Notes: a model not told the origin generated them from the letters alone. Shown: positions 1 through 9,167, numbered from the stretch's first letter. The stretch: 64,000 nt of DNA from Acinetobacter lwoffii (GCF_024129735.1 NZ_JAMXXK010000008.1:1-64000), one strand, 5' to 3'. Translations and numbers: made by a program.

Positions 1-171
1 CAATTGCGAGTTGAAAAAGTCTAATGATTCTAATACACCTAACTTTTTCAACTAACTACAAATGTGTCGCACTTGGGATTTGAATCCGCGTCATTTTAAA
101 ATAAAGTAAGAAGTACCAAACTTATAAAATACGATAAGTGACCGTCACATGACGCATAAGTTGTCATTGAT

Positions 172-200
172 AAAAAACCGCCATTATTGGTGGTTTTTTT
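172..200. terminator. Rho-independent terminator-like hairpin
   Basis: A short GC-containing stem (ACCGCC pairing with GGTGGT) is flanked by an A-run on the left and seven Ts on the right, so it could stop transcription in either direction. The gene it serves on the left lies outside the window or is degraded. The rest of bases 1-287 shows no gene I can support. Confidence 0.6.
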
Positions 201-287
201 ATAGCAAAATAAATAGTTTTATATTTCAAAGTTATGTTCATCATTTAAAGAGAAATATAATTATTTAAGGGGCTGTAGTAGAAGTGA

Positions 288-446
288 CTATAACCCCAAA
301 CGGCCATCTCTTGATTTACCTTGCTCTAGACTCTGCTCAACCTTGGCATTTAGATCAATACCCATAATTAAGGGACCATGATCACAAGAGAGATATTTTG
401 GTGTTTTTTTAGGAAGGTGGTGATAGTCCAGCCCACTAGAGGTAGC
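288..446 (-). pseudogene. Unidentified open gene fragment downstream of the AraC gene
   Basis: An open minus-strand stretch of about 52 codons has a stop at 288-290 and another stop just upstream of its first codon, and no start codon. Its composition (LDYHHLPKKTPKYLSCDHGP, then MGIDLNAKVEQSL) looks protein-like rather than random, but I do not recognise the family. It is best read as a leftover of a larger gene next to the AraC regulator. It could also be a chance open frame. Confidence 0.25.
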
Positions 447-450
447 TCAC

Positions 451-1440
451 TTAGAATGTAACTAGGCTACTCCAACGCTTAAATGCTCTTTTAAAATTAT
501 GTATGTCATTAATATTTAAATAGTTTGCTATTTGCTCATCACTATAATGATGTAATTCTTTTAATTGTATTGATGTGAATAATCTAGCTTGGTCTAATAG
601 TTGCTGATAACTAGTATGATGTTTATGTAATCTTCTTTTAAAACTAGCAATACTCATTTGAAAATATTCAGCACATTCCTCAAGATTCGGTACTTGATGA
701 ATATTACGAATAAGAAAATTATAAACTTTTTGAAGAAAACTCTGTTCTAATCCTAACTGTTGTTGTACCAAATTAGCTTGTCGATAATAAGCTTGACGCA
801 TTGCACTAGTTTGATAACTCTGTTTTTGTTGGCTCTCACAAATATCGATATGCATGGCATTGACAAGGGTGTTAAACTTAATGTCATCTCCAAGATGTTC
901 CCAAAATTGTTCGATAAATTTTGGCTCGTCACCTACAAAACTATAAGTAATATTCAATTCCTCTTGCATGCTATTCATCAAAATAGCCCTAAGGGCGGTC
1001 ATAGCACTAATTGCTAAATAATTAGCATGGATCTCCTGATTATTTAACCAAAATAGAATGATCTTTTTTTCCGAATAAAATGCAACGGGAATGCACCATG
1101 GGGTTAGGAATATATGAAATTCAACATAGCGTTGTACGGCTTCTTTTATATTCTGACTGTAGGCAATTGCATTTAAGGCAGGGTGAGTTAAAGTTTCAAT
1201 ATAACGTTGCCCAAACAGAAATTGAACTTCCGGATGGGTAATACTCTCATGCATATTTCGTATCATTTGTATCAGTTGTTCTAAACTTACAGCATGATTC
1301 TCTGTGATCAAACTCTCAAGAAAAACGGGCGTTCCCTTTAAAATAATATTGGGATTTACACCGTATTGCTCAGCCAAATCAATCAATAATGCAGGGGCCA
1401 GATATGTGGGTAAAATCAATTGATCGTTTTGATAGCTCAT
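451..1440 (-). CDS. AraC-family transcriptional regulator
   Basis: This 329-aa protein matches the AraC subgroup with an N-terminal arabinose-binding-type sensor domain (roughly residues 20-205) and a C-terminal double helix-turn-helix (about 230-329; the stretch around SIASFKRRLHKHHTSYQQLL is the typical first half). It should be a cytoplasmic DNA-binding activator responding to an unknown small ligand. The start codon overlaps the stop of the upstream GGDEF gene by four bases (ATGA), so the two are translationally coupled. An AAGG stretch lies about seven bases before the ATG. The pair is divergent from the phytase operon, so that operon is an obvious candidate target, but the sequence does not show binding. 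Confidence 0.85.
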   Translation of the reverse strand: MSYQNDQLILPTYLAPALLIDLAEQYGVNPNIILKGTPVFLESLITENHAVSLEQLIQMIRNMHESITHPEVQFLFGQRYIETLTHPALNAIAYSQNIKEAVQRYVEFHIFLTPWCIPVAFYSEKKIILFWLNNQEIHANYLAISAMTALRAILMNSMQEELNITYSFVGDEPKFIEQFWEHLGDDIKFNTLVNAMHIDICESQQKQSYQTSAMRQAYYRQANLVQQQLGLEQSFLQKVYNFLIRNIHQVPNLEECAEYFQMSIASFKRRLHKHHTSYQQLLDQARLFTSIQLKELHHYSDEQIANYLNINDIHNFKRAFKRWSSLVTF

Positions 1441-2363
1441 ACCGAAACCTTTACATTTTTTAGCTTTCGATGCTGCTGACTTTTGATTTGTTTATATAGT
1501 TTTTGAATTTCTACAGCTGGATTTTCTTGATGTACTTGACTAATGCTATAGCTGCAATCTATTTTAAATTTATGAAAATCTTCAGATGTATAAAATATTT
1601 GTGACTGAATACATTTTTGTAATTCTCTAGCCATCATTTCGACTTGTAGTTCTGTCAAATCAATTAACATCAAAATAAACTTATCTCCTGCTAAACGACA
1701 AACTAAGTCACAAGGTCTTATGTTCATACTTATCGTCTGAGCAATCATAGATAGCACTTGATTACCTGATTCAAAACCAAATTGTCTATTGATCAAAGTT
1801 AAATTCTTTAGATTGATCATCATCAGATGTATGCTTTTTTCTGAATTATTTTGCTGACTTATTTCATATTGTAATTGTTGTTTAAAGTATTGAGCATCTG
1901 CCAAGGGGGTAATTGCATCAAATAAACGATGATCCCGAAATACATGCTCTTTAGTTTGTAGCTTTTTGGACAATACCAATTGTTCTTTGTGCCAGTTAAT
2001 CATAGCTGCAGTAAGTACAACAAAGCCTATCGGTGTAGTAAAAGATTCTAATAAATCATCCCAAATCAGTGTTTTGGGTATTGATATAAATTCATCCAAT
2101 ACATCCATCCATAAAGCTAAAAATACACATACCAGACCCCAGTAAAAATAGCTCGTCACATATCCTCTCGGGCGACTTTTAAGAATGAGATAAATCCATA
2201 ATAAAACGAGTATACAGGCCAGCCCCTCTCCAAGAATATCAATGACCTGAATTTCATTTTGAGTTTTGAAACTACCAAAAAAAATAAATGAAGCTAAGCA
2301 GATCAGAGCAACAGTGATAATCAATAAAAAGTGTCGTGGATAGTGTAGAAAGGGTTTTAACAT
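1437..2363 (-). CDS. Membrane protein with degenerate GGDEF domain
   Basis: A 308-aa protein with several hydrophobic segments in the first 130 or so residues, then a GGDEF-type domain from about residue 155. The signature loop at residues 225-229 reads AGDKF instead of GGDEF. Both the first glycine and the acidic residue needed for catalysis are changed, so diguanylate cyclase activity is doubtful. It may instead bind a nucleotide or act as a protein-interaction sensor. The family resembles inner-membrane GGDEF proteins with an N-terminal membrane sensor. It is the first gene of a two-gene unit with the AraC regulator. No clear Shine-Dalgarno sequence precedes the ATG. Confidence 0.75.
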   Translation of the reverse strand: MLKPFLHYPRHFLLIITVALICLASFIFFGSFKTQNEIQVIDILGEGLACILVLLWIYLILKSRPRGYVTSYFYWGLVCVFLALWMDVLDEFISIPKTLIWDDLLESFTTPIGFVVLTAAMINWHKEQLVLSKKLQTKEHVFRDHRLFDAITPLADAQYFKQQLQYEISQQNNSEKSIHLMMINLKNLTLINRQFGFESGNQVLSMIAQTISMNIRPCDLVCRLAGDKFILMLIDLTELQVEMMARELQKCIQSQIFYTSEDFHKFKIDCSYSISQVHQENPAVEIQKLYKQIKSQQHRKLKNVKVSV

Positions 2364-2608
2364 AGCAGGGGTGTGGTTATTGTTTTGATAAAGCTAATCA
2401 GCATTCTATGACAGTTTCATTGCAAATATATTTTCTTCCACTTTTCAAATTAGCTCACTATAAATATCAAAAATCTACTTAACTCCCTTTTAATTCTATA
2501 ATTCACATTCACTTAGTTCAGTCTACTTGAGCAATGAAAGATATAGTCCCATCAAATTAGCTCAAAATGATCTAAAAAGTTAATTCTCTGATTTTTAGAT
2601 TTTTTTCC

Positions 2609-2626
2609 TGTCATCATTCAGTCATT
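2609..2626 (+). promoter_or_regulatory. Pho box (PhoB binding site)
   Basis: Two direct heptamers, CTGTCAT and CAGTCAT, are separated by four bases (CATT). This matches the established PhoB box architecture of CTGTCAT-like repeats on an 11-bp period. A plausible -10 element (TATTTA) begins seven bases downstream, as expected when the Pho box replaces the -35 region. The box is about 55 bases before the TonB receptor start and points into the phytase/phosphatase operon, consistent with induction by phosphate starvation. Confidence 0.8.
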
Positions 2627-2681
2627 ATGCATATTTAAGGTGCTCAACAAACAGCCGTTGCGCTATTTGGGGAAATAACAA

Positions 2682-5141
2682 ATGAGCACTCATCGCAGTA
2701 AGAAAAAAACACCTTTCACTTTTAAAGTCACTACCTTAGTTTTATGTATAACAGCTATTGGTCAAAGTATGGCTGCAGAAACAAAAACTGAATATGTTCG
2801 TGTTGTAGGTCAAGCAGCAAGTATTAATGAAGCCTTGAAAGAACAACGAAAATCAAACTCTATAGCTAGTGTAGTACATGCCGATGCTATTGCGAAGCTG
2901 CCAGATGACAACGCTGCTGAAGCACTACAACGTATTCCTGGTGTTTCTACAGAACGTGACCAAGGTGAAGGTCGTTTTGTGACTGTGCGAGGTTTAGGAG
3001 CTGATCTGAATACCGTCACTATTAACGGCACCTTAGTCCCAGCACCAGAAGCAGGACGTCGTGGAGTTGCGCTAGATGTATTGCCAGCAGAACTTGTACA
3101 GTCATTAACTGTTGTTAAAACTTTGACCCCAGATATGGATGCAAATTCACTTGGTGGAACAATTGAGGTAGAGAGTTTATCTGCTTTTGATCATGACGGT
3201 CTGTTCTATACTGCTGCGGTTGAAGGTGGTTATGATGATAAACGTGAAGAGTATAGTCCTAAAGTTTCAGGCGCGGTCAGTCAAAAGTTTAGTCTAGGTT
3301 CGGGTACTGACAATCTTGGTATTGCGGCAGCACTAAGTTGGCAAGAGCGCACTTTTGGCTCAGATAACGTTGAAACAGGTGGAGCATGGGACGATCACCT
3401 GTTAGAAGAAACTGAACTGCGTCAATATGATATTGAACGTGAGAGACTTGGTGCCGGACTAAATTTTGACTATCGTCCAAATAAGAACAGTGAATACTAT
3501 TTACGGACATTGTATAGCCGCTTTAAAGACAATGAAACGCGTCAAGGTATGGGTGTTGAGTTTTCAGACCCATTGGCAATGCATACTCCAAGTGATGCAG
3601 AGGTAGTTCGCAGTTTAAAAGAACGTGAGGAAACTCAGGAAATCAAATCTTTTGTACTAGGTGGCAAAAATCGTTTTGACCAATGGACACTAGAAACACA
3701 AGTGGGCTACAGTGAAGCATCAGAAAAGAATCCTGGTGGGATTGCTGAAGCAGGGTTTGCAGGTGAGTTTGAGGATGTAGAGTACACAAGTACACGTATC
3801 CCCGTGGTTAAAGGTAATGCTAGCTTGTATGATCCGGCACAGTATGAGCTTGATGAAGTAGAATGGGAAAAAAGTACTGCCAAAGATAAAGAGAAAAATG
3901 CCAAGTTTGATCTTAGCCGAGACTATTTGATCAAAGATTATGCTTCTGTTTTTAAATTTGGTGCAAAAGTCAGTCAGCGAACTAAAACGAATAATACAGA
4001 TATCTGGAAAGTAGAGGATTTACAAACTTTACCTGCACATTTTGGACAAAATAGTCACTATGAACTTGCACAGTTCGGCCCAACGTTGTCTAGTGCTCCA
4101 ATCCATAATCAACTGGCTCAATTGAACCTAGAAGATTGGGTTGATGATGAAGAATCCGTAATTAATGACTATAAAAGCTCCGAAGATATTCATGCGGCAT
4201 ATTTCATGAATACAATTGATTTTGATCGTTTACGCGTCATTGCGGGTTTACGCTATGAAGATACTGCTTTTGAAACTCAAGGCTATCGAATCTTAGATGG
4301 GGAAACCACCAATATTTCTACCAAAAATGATTATGATCATTGGTTACCAAGTTTACATTTTAAATATCAGTTAAGTGCAGATGCCATTCTAAGAGCAGCA
4401 TGGACCAATACCGTGGTACGTCCGAACTTCGAACAGTCACGACCAGGTATTTACATTGATGGCGATGAAGCTGAGTTTGGTGATCCAAATCTCAAGCCAC
4501 TTGAAGCCTCAAATTTTGATTTAGGTGTAGAGAAATACTTGGGTGATGCCAGCATTATTTCCATGAATGCATTTTATAAAGATATTGAGCACTTTATTTA
4601 TAACTCCAATGTAGCAGGTACAGGGGACTGGGCTAATTTTGATGAGGCACTAACTTTCAAAAACGGCTCATCTGCTAAAATTTATGGTGTAGAACTGGGT
4701 TATAGCCAAAAATGGAACAACTTTATCTTTGGCTTAAATAGTACTTTCAGCCGTGCTAAAGCAGATATTGATGGCATGGTAGATGGTGAACTAATGACCA
4801 GAACCATTAACTTTCCACACCAATCCAAAGTTGTAGGCAATGCCATGATTGGTTGGGAAAATGATCTGTTCGGCCTACGTCTTGCGGCCAACTATAAATC
4901 ACGTTATCTCAATGAAGTTTCGGATGTCGATGATCCTGAGAAAGATTTATATACCGATGATCAAGTATTTCTTGATTTTAGTGGACATGTGAATTTTAAC
5001 AAAAATATGCAACTGTTCTTTAATGCTCAGAATCTTACTGATGAAGTGTATTACAACTATAACAGCAACCGTAATTATAACGCTCAATATGAAGAATACG
5101 GTCCAAGCTATAAAGTTGGTCTGAAATTCACACACTTCTAA
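2682..5141 (+). CDS. TonB-dependent outer-membrane receptor of the phytase locus
   Basis: An 819-aa outer-membrane protein. It has a signal peptide ending near residue 31 (QSMAAE), a short TonB-box-like stretch (EYVRVVG), a plug domain at about residues 45-165 (VRGLGADLNTVTING) and a large beta-barrel ending in the aromatic residue F. The length and the plug resemble the Xanthomonas/Caulobacter-type TonB receptors. A GGGGAA ribosome-binding site sits seven bases before the ATG. The neighbours are a phytase, its own ExbB/ExbD/TonB set and two alkaline phosphatases, and a Pho box lies upstream. I infer that it imports a phosphate ester such as phytate or its breakdown products. The substrate is not visible in the sequence. 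Confidence 0.9.
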   Translation: MSTHRSKKKTPFTFKVTTLVLCITAIGQSMAAETKTEYVRVVGQAASINEALKEQRKSNSIASVVHADAIAKLPDDNAAEALQRIPGVSTERDQGEGRFVTVRGLGADLNTVTINGTLVPAPEAGRRGVALDVLPAELVQSLTVVKTLTPDMDANSLGGTIEVESLSAFDHDGLFYTAAVEGGYDDKREEYSPKVSGAVSQKFSLGSGTDNLGIAAALSWQERTFGSDNVETGGAWDDHLLEETELRQYDIERERLGAGLNFDYRPNKNSEYYLRTLYSRFKDNETRQGMGVEFSDPLAMHTPSDAEVVRSLKEREETQEIKSFVLGGKNRFDQWTLETQVGYSEASEKNPGGIAEAGFAGEFEDVEYTSTRIPVVKGNASLYDPAQYELDEVEWEKSTAKDKEKNAKFDLSRDYLIKDYASVFKFGAKVSQRTKTNNTDIWKVEDLQTLPAHFGQNSHYELAQFGPTLSSAPIHNQLAQLNLEDWVDDEESVINDYKSSEDIHAAYFMNTIDFDRLRVIAGLRYEDTAFETQGYRILDGETTNISTKNDYDHWLPSLHFKYQLSADAILRAAWTNTVVRPNFEQSRPGIYIDGDEAEFGDPNLKPLEASNFDLGVEKYLGDASIISMNAFYKDIEHFIYNSNVAGTGDWANFDEALTFKNGSSAKIYGVELGYSQKWNNFIFGLNSTFSRAKADIDGMVDGELMTRTINFPHQSKVVGNAMIGWENDLFGLRLAANYKSRYLNEVSDVDDPEKDLYTDDQVFLDFSGHVNFNKNMQLFFNAQNLTDEVYYNYNSNRNYNAQYEEYGPSYKVGLKFTHF

Positions 5142-5151
5142 GCCTTTAGCT

Positions 5152-5184
5152 CACCCAAAGCCAGATTGGCTTTGGGTGCTTTTT
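5152..5184 (+). terminator. Strong hairpin between receptor and phytase genes
   Basis: A perfect 11-bp stem (CACCCAAAGCC / GGCTTTGGGTG) with a 5-base loop is followed by CTTTTTA. It lies just after the receptor stop codon and ends about 15 bases before the phytase ATG. It has all the marks of an intrinsic terminator but is inside what otherwise looks like one operon, so it may attenuate rather than end transcription. Confidence 0.75.
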
Positions 5185-5199
5185 ATTTCGAGAAAATTC

Positions 5200-7167
5200 A
5201 TGACAACACTTTTTAAATTGAGCGCTTTTTGTGCAGCATTTTTGACTTTATCTGGCTGTGTATCCACTAGTCCAACTCAGCAAAAACATATCAGCAGCTC
5301 TCTGCAATCTGAGCATATCCTTTCAGAACTAGATCAGCCCGCTCTTCAAGTTGATCAAGTTTTTAAATTACCTATTAAAGTAGAGGATGCTCATTGGGTC
5401 GAGATCATAGGTTCAGATGCTCAGGTGATTACTTCTAGTAAAATTGAAGGTTTAAGCCTGTGGAATAAAGACCGTCAACGTGTACAGCATATTCCTGGTT
5501 CTTTTAGTAAAATTGATTATCGAATAATTAATAATCAGCTCATTATTCAGACTACAGATCTCTCTATACAGCAGCCTGTAATTTTTAATTTTAATATTAA
5601 AGCAGGCACCTGGGCAAAACCTACCTATCTCCCTGTACGTAAGTTTAAAACTGAAGATAATTGTCTATATCTTACTTCTGATCAGTCTCTTTATAGCTTC
5701 TTTATCGGTGAAGAAGGGGTTGGGGAGCAATGGATGATTCAGTCCAAAGATTCAGCGCAAATTACTCCTCGTTTTATCCGTAAAATGAGCTTGCCACCTA
5801 ATAGTAGTTTTTGTGTCGTAGATGACCATAATGCCAAGCTCTATATTAATGAAGAAAACGTAGGAATTTGGTCTTATGAGGCAGACCCTGAAGCAGACCT
5901 CATCCGATATCCCGTTGATTTAAACGATCCACATGGCTCTATTCTTGGGAATATCAGTGGACTGAGTTTAATAGATAATGCACTAGCAGCAATAGATGAG
6001 TCAAAAGCGATCCTTTACCGCTACAGCATAAAAGGAACATCTTGGGAAAAGCTTCCGCCAGTCACTTTACAAAATGTGGATGAGGCAGAACGTATTCACC
6101 TAAAAGGTAATCAAGATCAAAAACAACTCCTGCTTGTAGACGGTGAAATCAAAATGTTGGATCTTGATTGGACCACTCAGAAACTGCCTTCTACGCAGAC
6201 TGTATTAGCCCTACCAGCAGATGTCGAAACTGATTTGGTGCCTAACAGTGGAGATGCAGCAGATGATCCTGCAATCTGGATTAATCCAACAAACCCTAAT
6301 CTATCACGTGTATTGGGCACAGATAAGCAGGGTGGGCTTGCAGTCTATGATTTGCAAGGTAAACAGTTGCAATACTTGAAAGTAGGACGTCTGAATAATG
6401 TTGATATTCGACCTAATTTCAAACTTGGGCAACAGAAAGTAGATCTAGCGATTGCTACTAATCGTGATCAAAACAGCTTGCATCTGTTTAGTATTCATCA
6501 AAAAACGGGACAAGTTAAGGATTTAGGAAAACTTCCTACAGACCTACAGGATATATACGGATTCTGTATGTATCAGAATCGACAAGGTGAAACCTTTGCC
6601 ATTCCAAATGATAAAAATGGAACCTTTGTACAGTACAAAATTCAAAATAACGCTAAAGGTCTAACTGCACATGAGGTGCTCAGATTCAAAGTCACATCAC
6701 AGCCAGAAGGTTGTGTGGTCGATGATGAAAATGATCGTATTTATGTAGGAGAAGAGGATAAAGCTGTTTGGACCACAAAACTCAATGATCCTCAGCATAT
6801 CAATCTGCAAAACGTTATTAGCGTTGGAGAACATGTAAAGGCAGATGTTGAAGGACTTGCAATCTATAAAGGGAAAGTACGCGATTATTTGGTTATTTCT
6901 AGTCAAGGAGATGATAGTTACGTTGTAGTCGACGCTAAAGCACCATATCAAATACGTGGAAAATTTAAAATTTCAGCCAATTTGAACTCAGAGATTGATG
7001 CTGTATCTGAAACAGATGGGCTGGAAGTGACTTCAGCAAATCTGGGTGGGGTCTGGAAGCAAGGTATGTTGGTTGTTCAAGATGGTCGTAAGCGGATGCC
7101 AGAAGGGAATCAGAACTATAAGTATGTAGCATGGGAAAAGATTGCTCAAGCCTTAGGCCTGGAATAA
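5200..7167 (+). CDS. Lipoprotein beta-propeller phytase
   Basis: I choose the ATG at 5200 (655 aa) because it begins a clean lipoprotein signal: a hydrophobic stretch and lipobox LSGC with Cys20. An upstream in-frame GTG at 5176 lies inside the preceding hairpin. The C-terminal half (about residues 340-655) is a beta-propeller phytase (3-phytase, BPP). It contains the acidic calcium-site motif DAADDPAIW near 351, DLAIATNRD and, near the end, ETDGLEV. The N-terminal half looks like a second, degenerate propeller, as in known dual-domain BPPs. The enzyme should remove phosphates from phytate, anchored to the outer membrane. It sits between the TonB receptor and the ExbB gene. Confidence 0.85.
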   Translation: MTTLFKLSAFCAAFLTLSGCVSTSPTQQKHISSSLQSEHILSELDQPALQVDQVFKLPIKVEDAHWVEIIGSDAQVITSSKIEGLSLWNKDRQRVQHIPGSFSKIDYRIINNQLIIQTTDLSIQQPVIFNFNIKAGTWAKPTYLPVRKFKTEDNCLYLTSDQSLYSFFIGEEGVGEQWMIQSKDSAQITPRFIRKMSLPPNSSFCVVDDHNAKLYINEENVGIWSYEADPEADLIRYPVDLNDPHGSILGNISGLSLIDNALAAIDESKAILYRYSIKGTSWEKLPPVTLQNVDEAERIHLKGNQDQKQLLLVDGEIKMLDLDWTTQKLPSTQTVLALPADVETDLVPNSGDAADDPAIWINPTNPNLSRVLGTDKQGGLAVYDLQGKQLQYLKVGRLNNVDIRPNFKLGQQKVDLAIATNRDQNSLHLFSIHQKTGQVKDLGKLPTDLQDIYGFCMYQNRQGETFAIPNDKNGTFVQYKIQNNAKGLTAHEVLRFKVTSQPEGCVVDDENDRIYVGEEDKAVWTTKLNDPQHINLQNVISVGEHVKADVEGLAIYKGKVRDYLVISSQGDDSYVVVDAKAPYQIRGKFKISANLNSEIDAVSETDGLEVTSANLGGVWKQGMLVVQDGRKRMPEGNQNYKYVAWEKIAQALGLE

Positions 7168-7239
7168 CACTTTTCATCAGGTACAGTGCACCGTGCTGTA
7201 CCTATATTCGAATTAAATTATGATTTTATTGAGGTTTTT

Positions 7240-7926
7240 ATGTCAAATCCAACTACGGCACAGCTTTCAGTATGGGAACTGATTAGCCATGCCAGTTTAC
7301 TTGTTCAAATGGTCATGCTGATATTATTGTGCGCATCGGTCATTAGTTGGTATGTCATTATTAAGCAGGGGATCAAACTGCGTCAGGAAGCATTAGCAAA
7401 TAAAGTTTTCTTAGGGCATTTCCACCAACAACAATTTCCTCTTAGCATGGTAGAAGAATCTGAACAAAAAATGTGTGGTTTAGAACAAATCTACCAAGCT
7501 GGACTAGATGAGTTTAATGCCCTCAGAAATGCCACAACTTCGGTTTCATCAGTCGAGGTAACGGATCAAGTTGAGCGTCGTCTTTTAAGCAGTGTCACGG
7601 AACAGGAAGAAAAACTGGAAAAGCACTTGAGCTTTCTTGCGACAGTTGGTTCAGTCAGCCCATATATCGGTTTATTTGGAACTGTATGGGGCATCATGAA
7701 TTCTTTTATTGGTCTATCACAACTTGAGCAAGCAACACTTTCTGCTGTAGCTCCTGGTATTGCAGAAGCTTTGATTGCTACAGCCATTGGTTTATTTGCA
7801 GCTATTCCTGCTGTGATTGCCTATAACCGCCTAAGCGCACGTGCAGAAAAAATTTCTAATAGCTACTACAGTTTCGGAAATGCGTTACAAACTCGAATGC
7901 TACGTTTTTTACAAGCAGGAAATTAA
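7240..7926 (+). CDS. exbB: ExbB/TolQ-family proton channel protein
   Basis: A 228-aa inner-membrane protein. The ATG at 7240 is preceded by GAGG at a suitable distance, and an upstream in-frame start at 7186 would add an uncharacteristic leader. There are three membrane segments, near residues 20-40, 135-160 and 170-200. The conserved signature GLFGTVWGIMNSF and the last helix (IAEALIATAIGLFAAIPAV) are typical of ExbB/TolQ. With the next two genes it forms the motor that powers TonB-dependent transport. Because a TonB gene rather than tolA follows, the ExbB role is preferred even though the sequence itself is TolQ-like. A small hairpin (GGTACAG/CTGTACC, 7180-7202) precedes it. Confidence 0.88.
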   Translation: MSNPTTAQLSVWELISHASLLVQMVMLILLCASVISWYVIIKQGIKLRQEALANKVFLGHFHQQQFPLSMVEESEQKMCGLEQIYQAGLDEFNALRNATTSVSSVEVTDQVERRLLSSVTEQEEKLEKHLSFLATVGSVSPYIGLFGTVWGIMNSFIGLSQLEQATLSAVAPGIAEALIATAIGLFAAIPAVIAYNRLSARAEKISNSYYSFGNALQTRMLRFLQAGN

Positions 7927-7932
7927 CAACAG

Positions 7933-8379
7933 ATGCAGAAACGTCAGAAAAAGCGTGTGCTCAACGCAGAAATGAACGTCGTTCCTTATATCGACGTGAT
8001 GTTAGTGCTGCTTGTAATTTTTATGGTCACTGCACCCATGCTCACCCAGGGGATTAAAGTGAACTTACCAAATCTAGAAGCAGAAACATTGGTCACCCCT
8101 AAAGATCAGAAAGTAATCACTATTTCTATTCAGGAAGAAGGGCAATACTACTGGAATGTTGGGGAAACTGTCGATACAAAACAAGTGACAGATCGGGCAA
8201 CCAACTTGGCAGAAATGAAAGAGAAGTTATCTCCATTGTTACAGAATCCTCAGGACCTGCAAGTTTTCATTCGTGCTGACAGTACTGCCAATTATGAACT
8301 TGTTGCTCAGACGATTGGTATTTTGCAACAAAGTGGTGTTGAGCAATTAGGCTTAGTGACTGAGGAGCAAGATCAGTGA
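7933..8379 (+). CDS. exbD: ExbD/TolR-family biopolymer transport protein
   Basis: A 148-aa protein with a short cytoplasmic N-terminus, one transmembrane helix (about residues 18-38) and a periplasmic domain. The helix contains the conserved aspartate in YIDVMLVLLVIF, the residue in this family thought to carry protons. It starts six bases after exbB and its stop overlaps the start of the following TonB gene (GTGA), so exbB, exbD and tonB form one translational unit. It completes the energy-transducing complex that I assign to the receptor of this operon. Confidence 0.88.
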   Translation: MQKRQKKRVLNAEMNVVPYIDVMLVLLVIFMVTAPMLTQGIKVNLPNLEAETLVTPKDQKVITISIQEEGQYYWNVGETVDTKQVTDRATNLAEMKEKLSPLLQNPQDLQVFIRADSTANYELVAQTIGILQQSGVEQLGLVTEEQDQ

Positions 8380-9155
8380 ACAGTATCTCACAGATCAACT
8401 CTAGCTCTGCTGTCGCTCTATCTATCACTGCGCTACTGCATGCAACTGTGATTTACAGTTTATTGAATCAGAACTTTGATAGTCCTATCAAAGAGGTAGA
8501 GCCAAAAACTGTACAGGTTAAATTTGTACAGCTTCCCAAAACTACAGTATCTTCACCTCAAGTTGAACACGCTCAACCTGAACCAAAAGTGACTCAACCC
8601 TTAGCAACCCCTGTTCAGCCCTTACCGCCTCAACAGGCTGAACCTGTCAAAACAAATCAGACATCAAAGCCACAACCTCAAAACAAACCTTCACCAAGTA
8701 ACCTAGACAAAGCAGTTGTTAAAAAAACATCAACTAATGATTCAGCTTCTATAATATCTTCCACTGCTGAAGAGCCTAAAAATATTACCCCTACACCCAT
8801 CCAGTCTGATGTCTCAACAAACACCGCTACACCTGTAAATAAGCCTGCAGCGACTGAAAAGGTTAAAACGCCTCCAACCTTTGATGAGAAAAACTATAAA
8901 CCGATTTCAAAGCTTAAACCTGATTATCCAATGCGTGCTTTGGAAAATGAACTTGAAGGGAACTGTACTATCGAATATAGCGTGAATACCCAAGGGCACG
9001 TTATTAACCCTAAGGCCTTATCTGACTGTGATCCTGTGTTCATTCGCCCTTCACTCAATGCGGCTCGTCAGTTCAAATACCAGCCACATATTGTTAATGG
9101 TCAGGCTGTTGAAGTACCTAAAATTAGAAATACCTTTGAATATCGAATTGAATAA
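8376..9155 (+). CDS. tonB: TonB-family energy transducer
   Basis: A 259-aa protein starting with GTG that overlaps exbD by four bases. It has an N-terminal membrane anchor (about residues 12-32), then a long periplasmic linker rich in proline, glutamine and lysine (about 45-150), then a C-terminal TonB domain (about 170-259). That domain contains the conserved YPMRALENELEG start and ends in FEYRIE. The C-terminal domain would contact the TonB box of the receptor at 2682. Having a private TonB set beside the receptor and phytase suggests a self-contained uptake system. Confidence 0.88.
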   Translation: MNSISQINSSSAVALSITALLHATVIYSLLNQNFDSPIKEVEPKTVQVKFVQLPKTTVSSPQVEHAQPEPKVTQPLATPVQPLPPQQAEPVKTNQTSKPQPQNKPSPSNLDKAVVKKTSTNDSASIISSTAEEPKNITPTPIQSDVSTNTATPVNKPAATEKVKTPPTFDEKNYKPISKLKPDYPMRALENELEGNCTIEYSVNTQGHVINPKALSDCDPVFIRPSLNAARQFKYQPHIVNGQAVEVPKIRNTFEYRIE

Positions 9156-9167
9156 AGGCCACTAAAT

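Noticed and set aside
60..95. T-arm-like GGATTCAAATCC on the minus strand, as if a tRNA end or attachment site
   Set aside because: No acceptor stem, anticodon arm or CCA tail can be built around it, so it is not supported as a tRNA or att site.
2810..3031. Minus-strand 73-aa open frame inside the TonB receptor gene
   Set aside because: A shadow frame of a well supported coding region, with no ribosome-binding site and biased composition; many similar frames in this window were dropped for the same reason.
7180..7202. Hairpin GGTACAG/CTGTACC before exbB considered as terminator
   Set aside because: No T-run follows and the operon continues; it could still affect mRNA stability.
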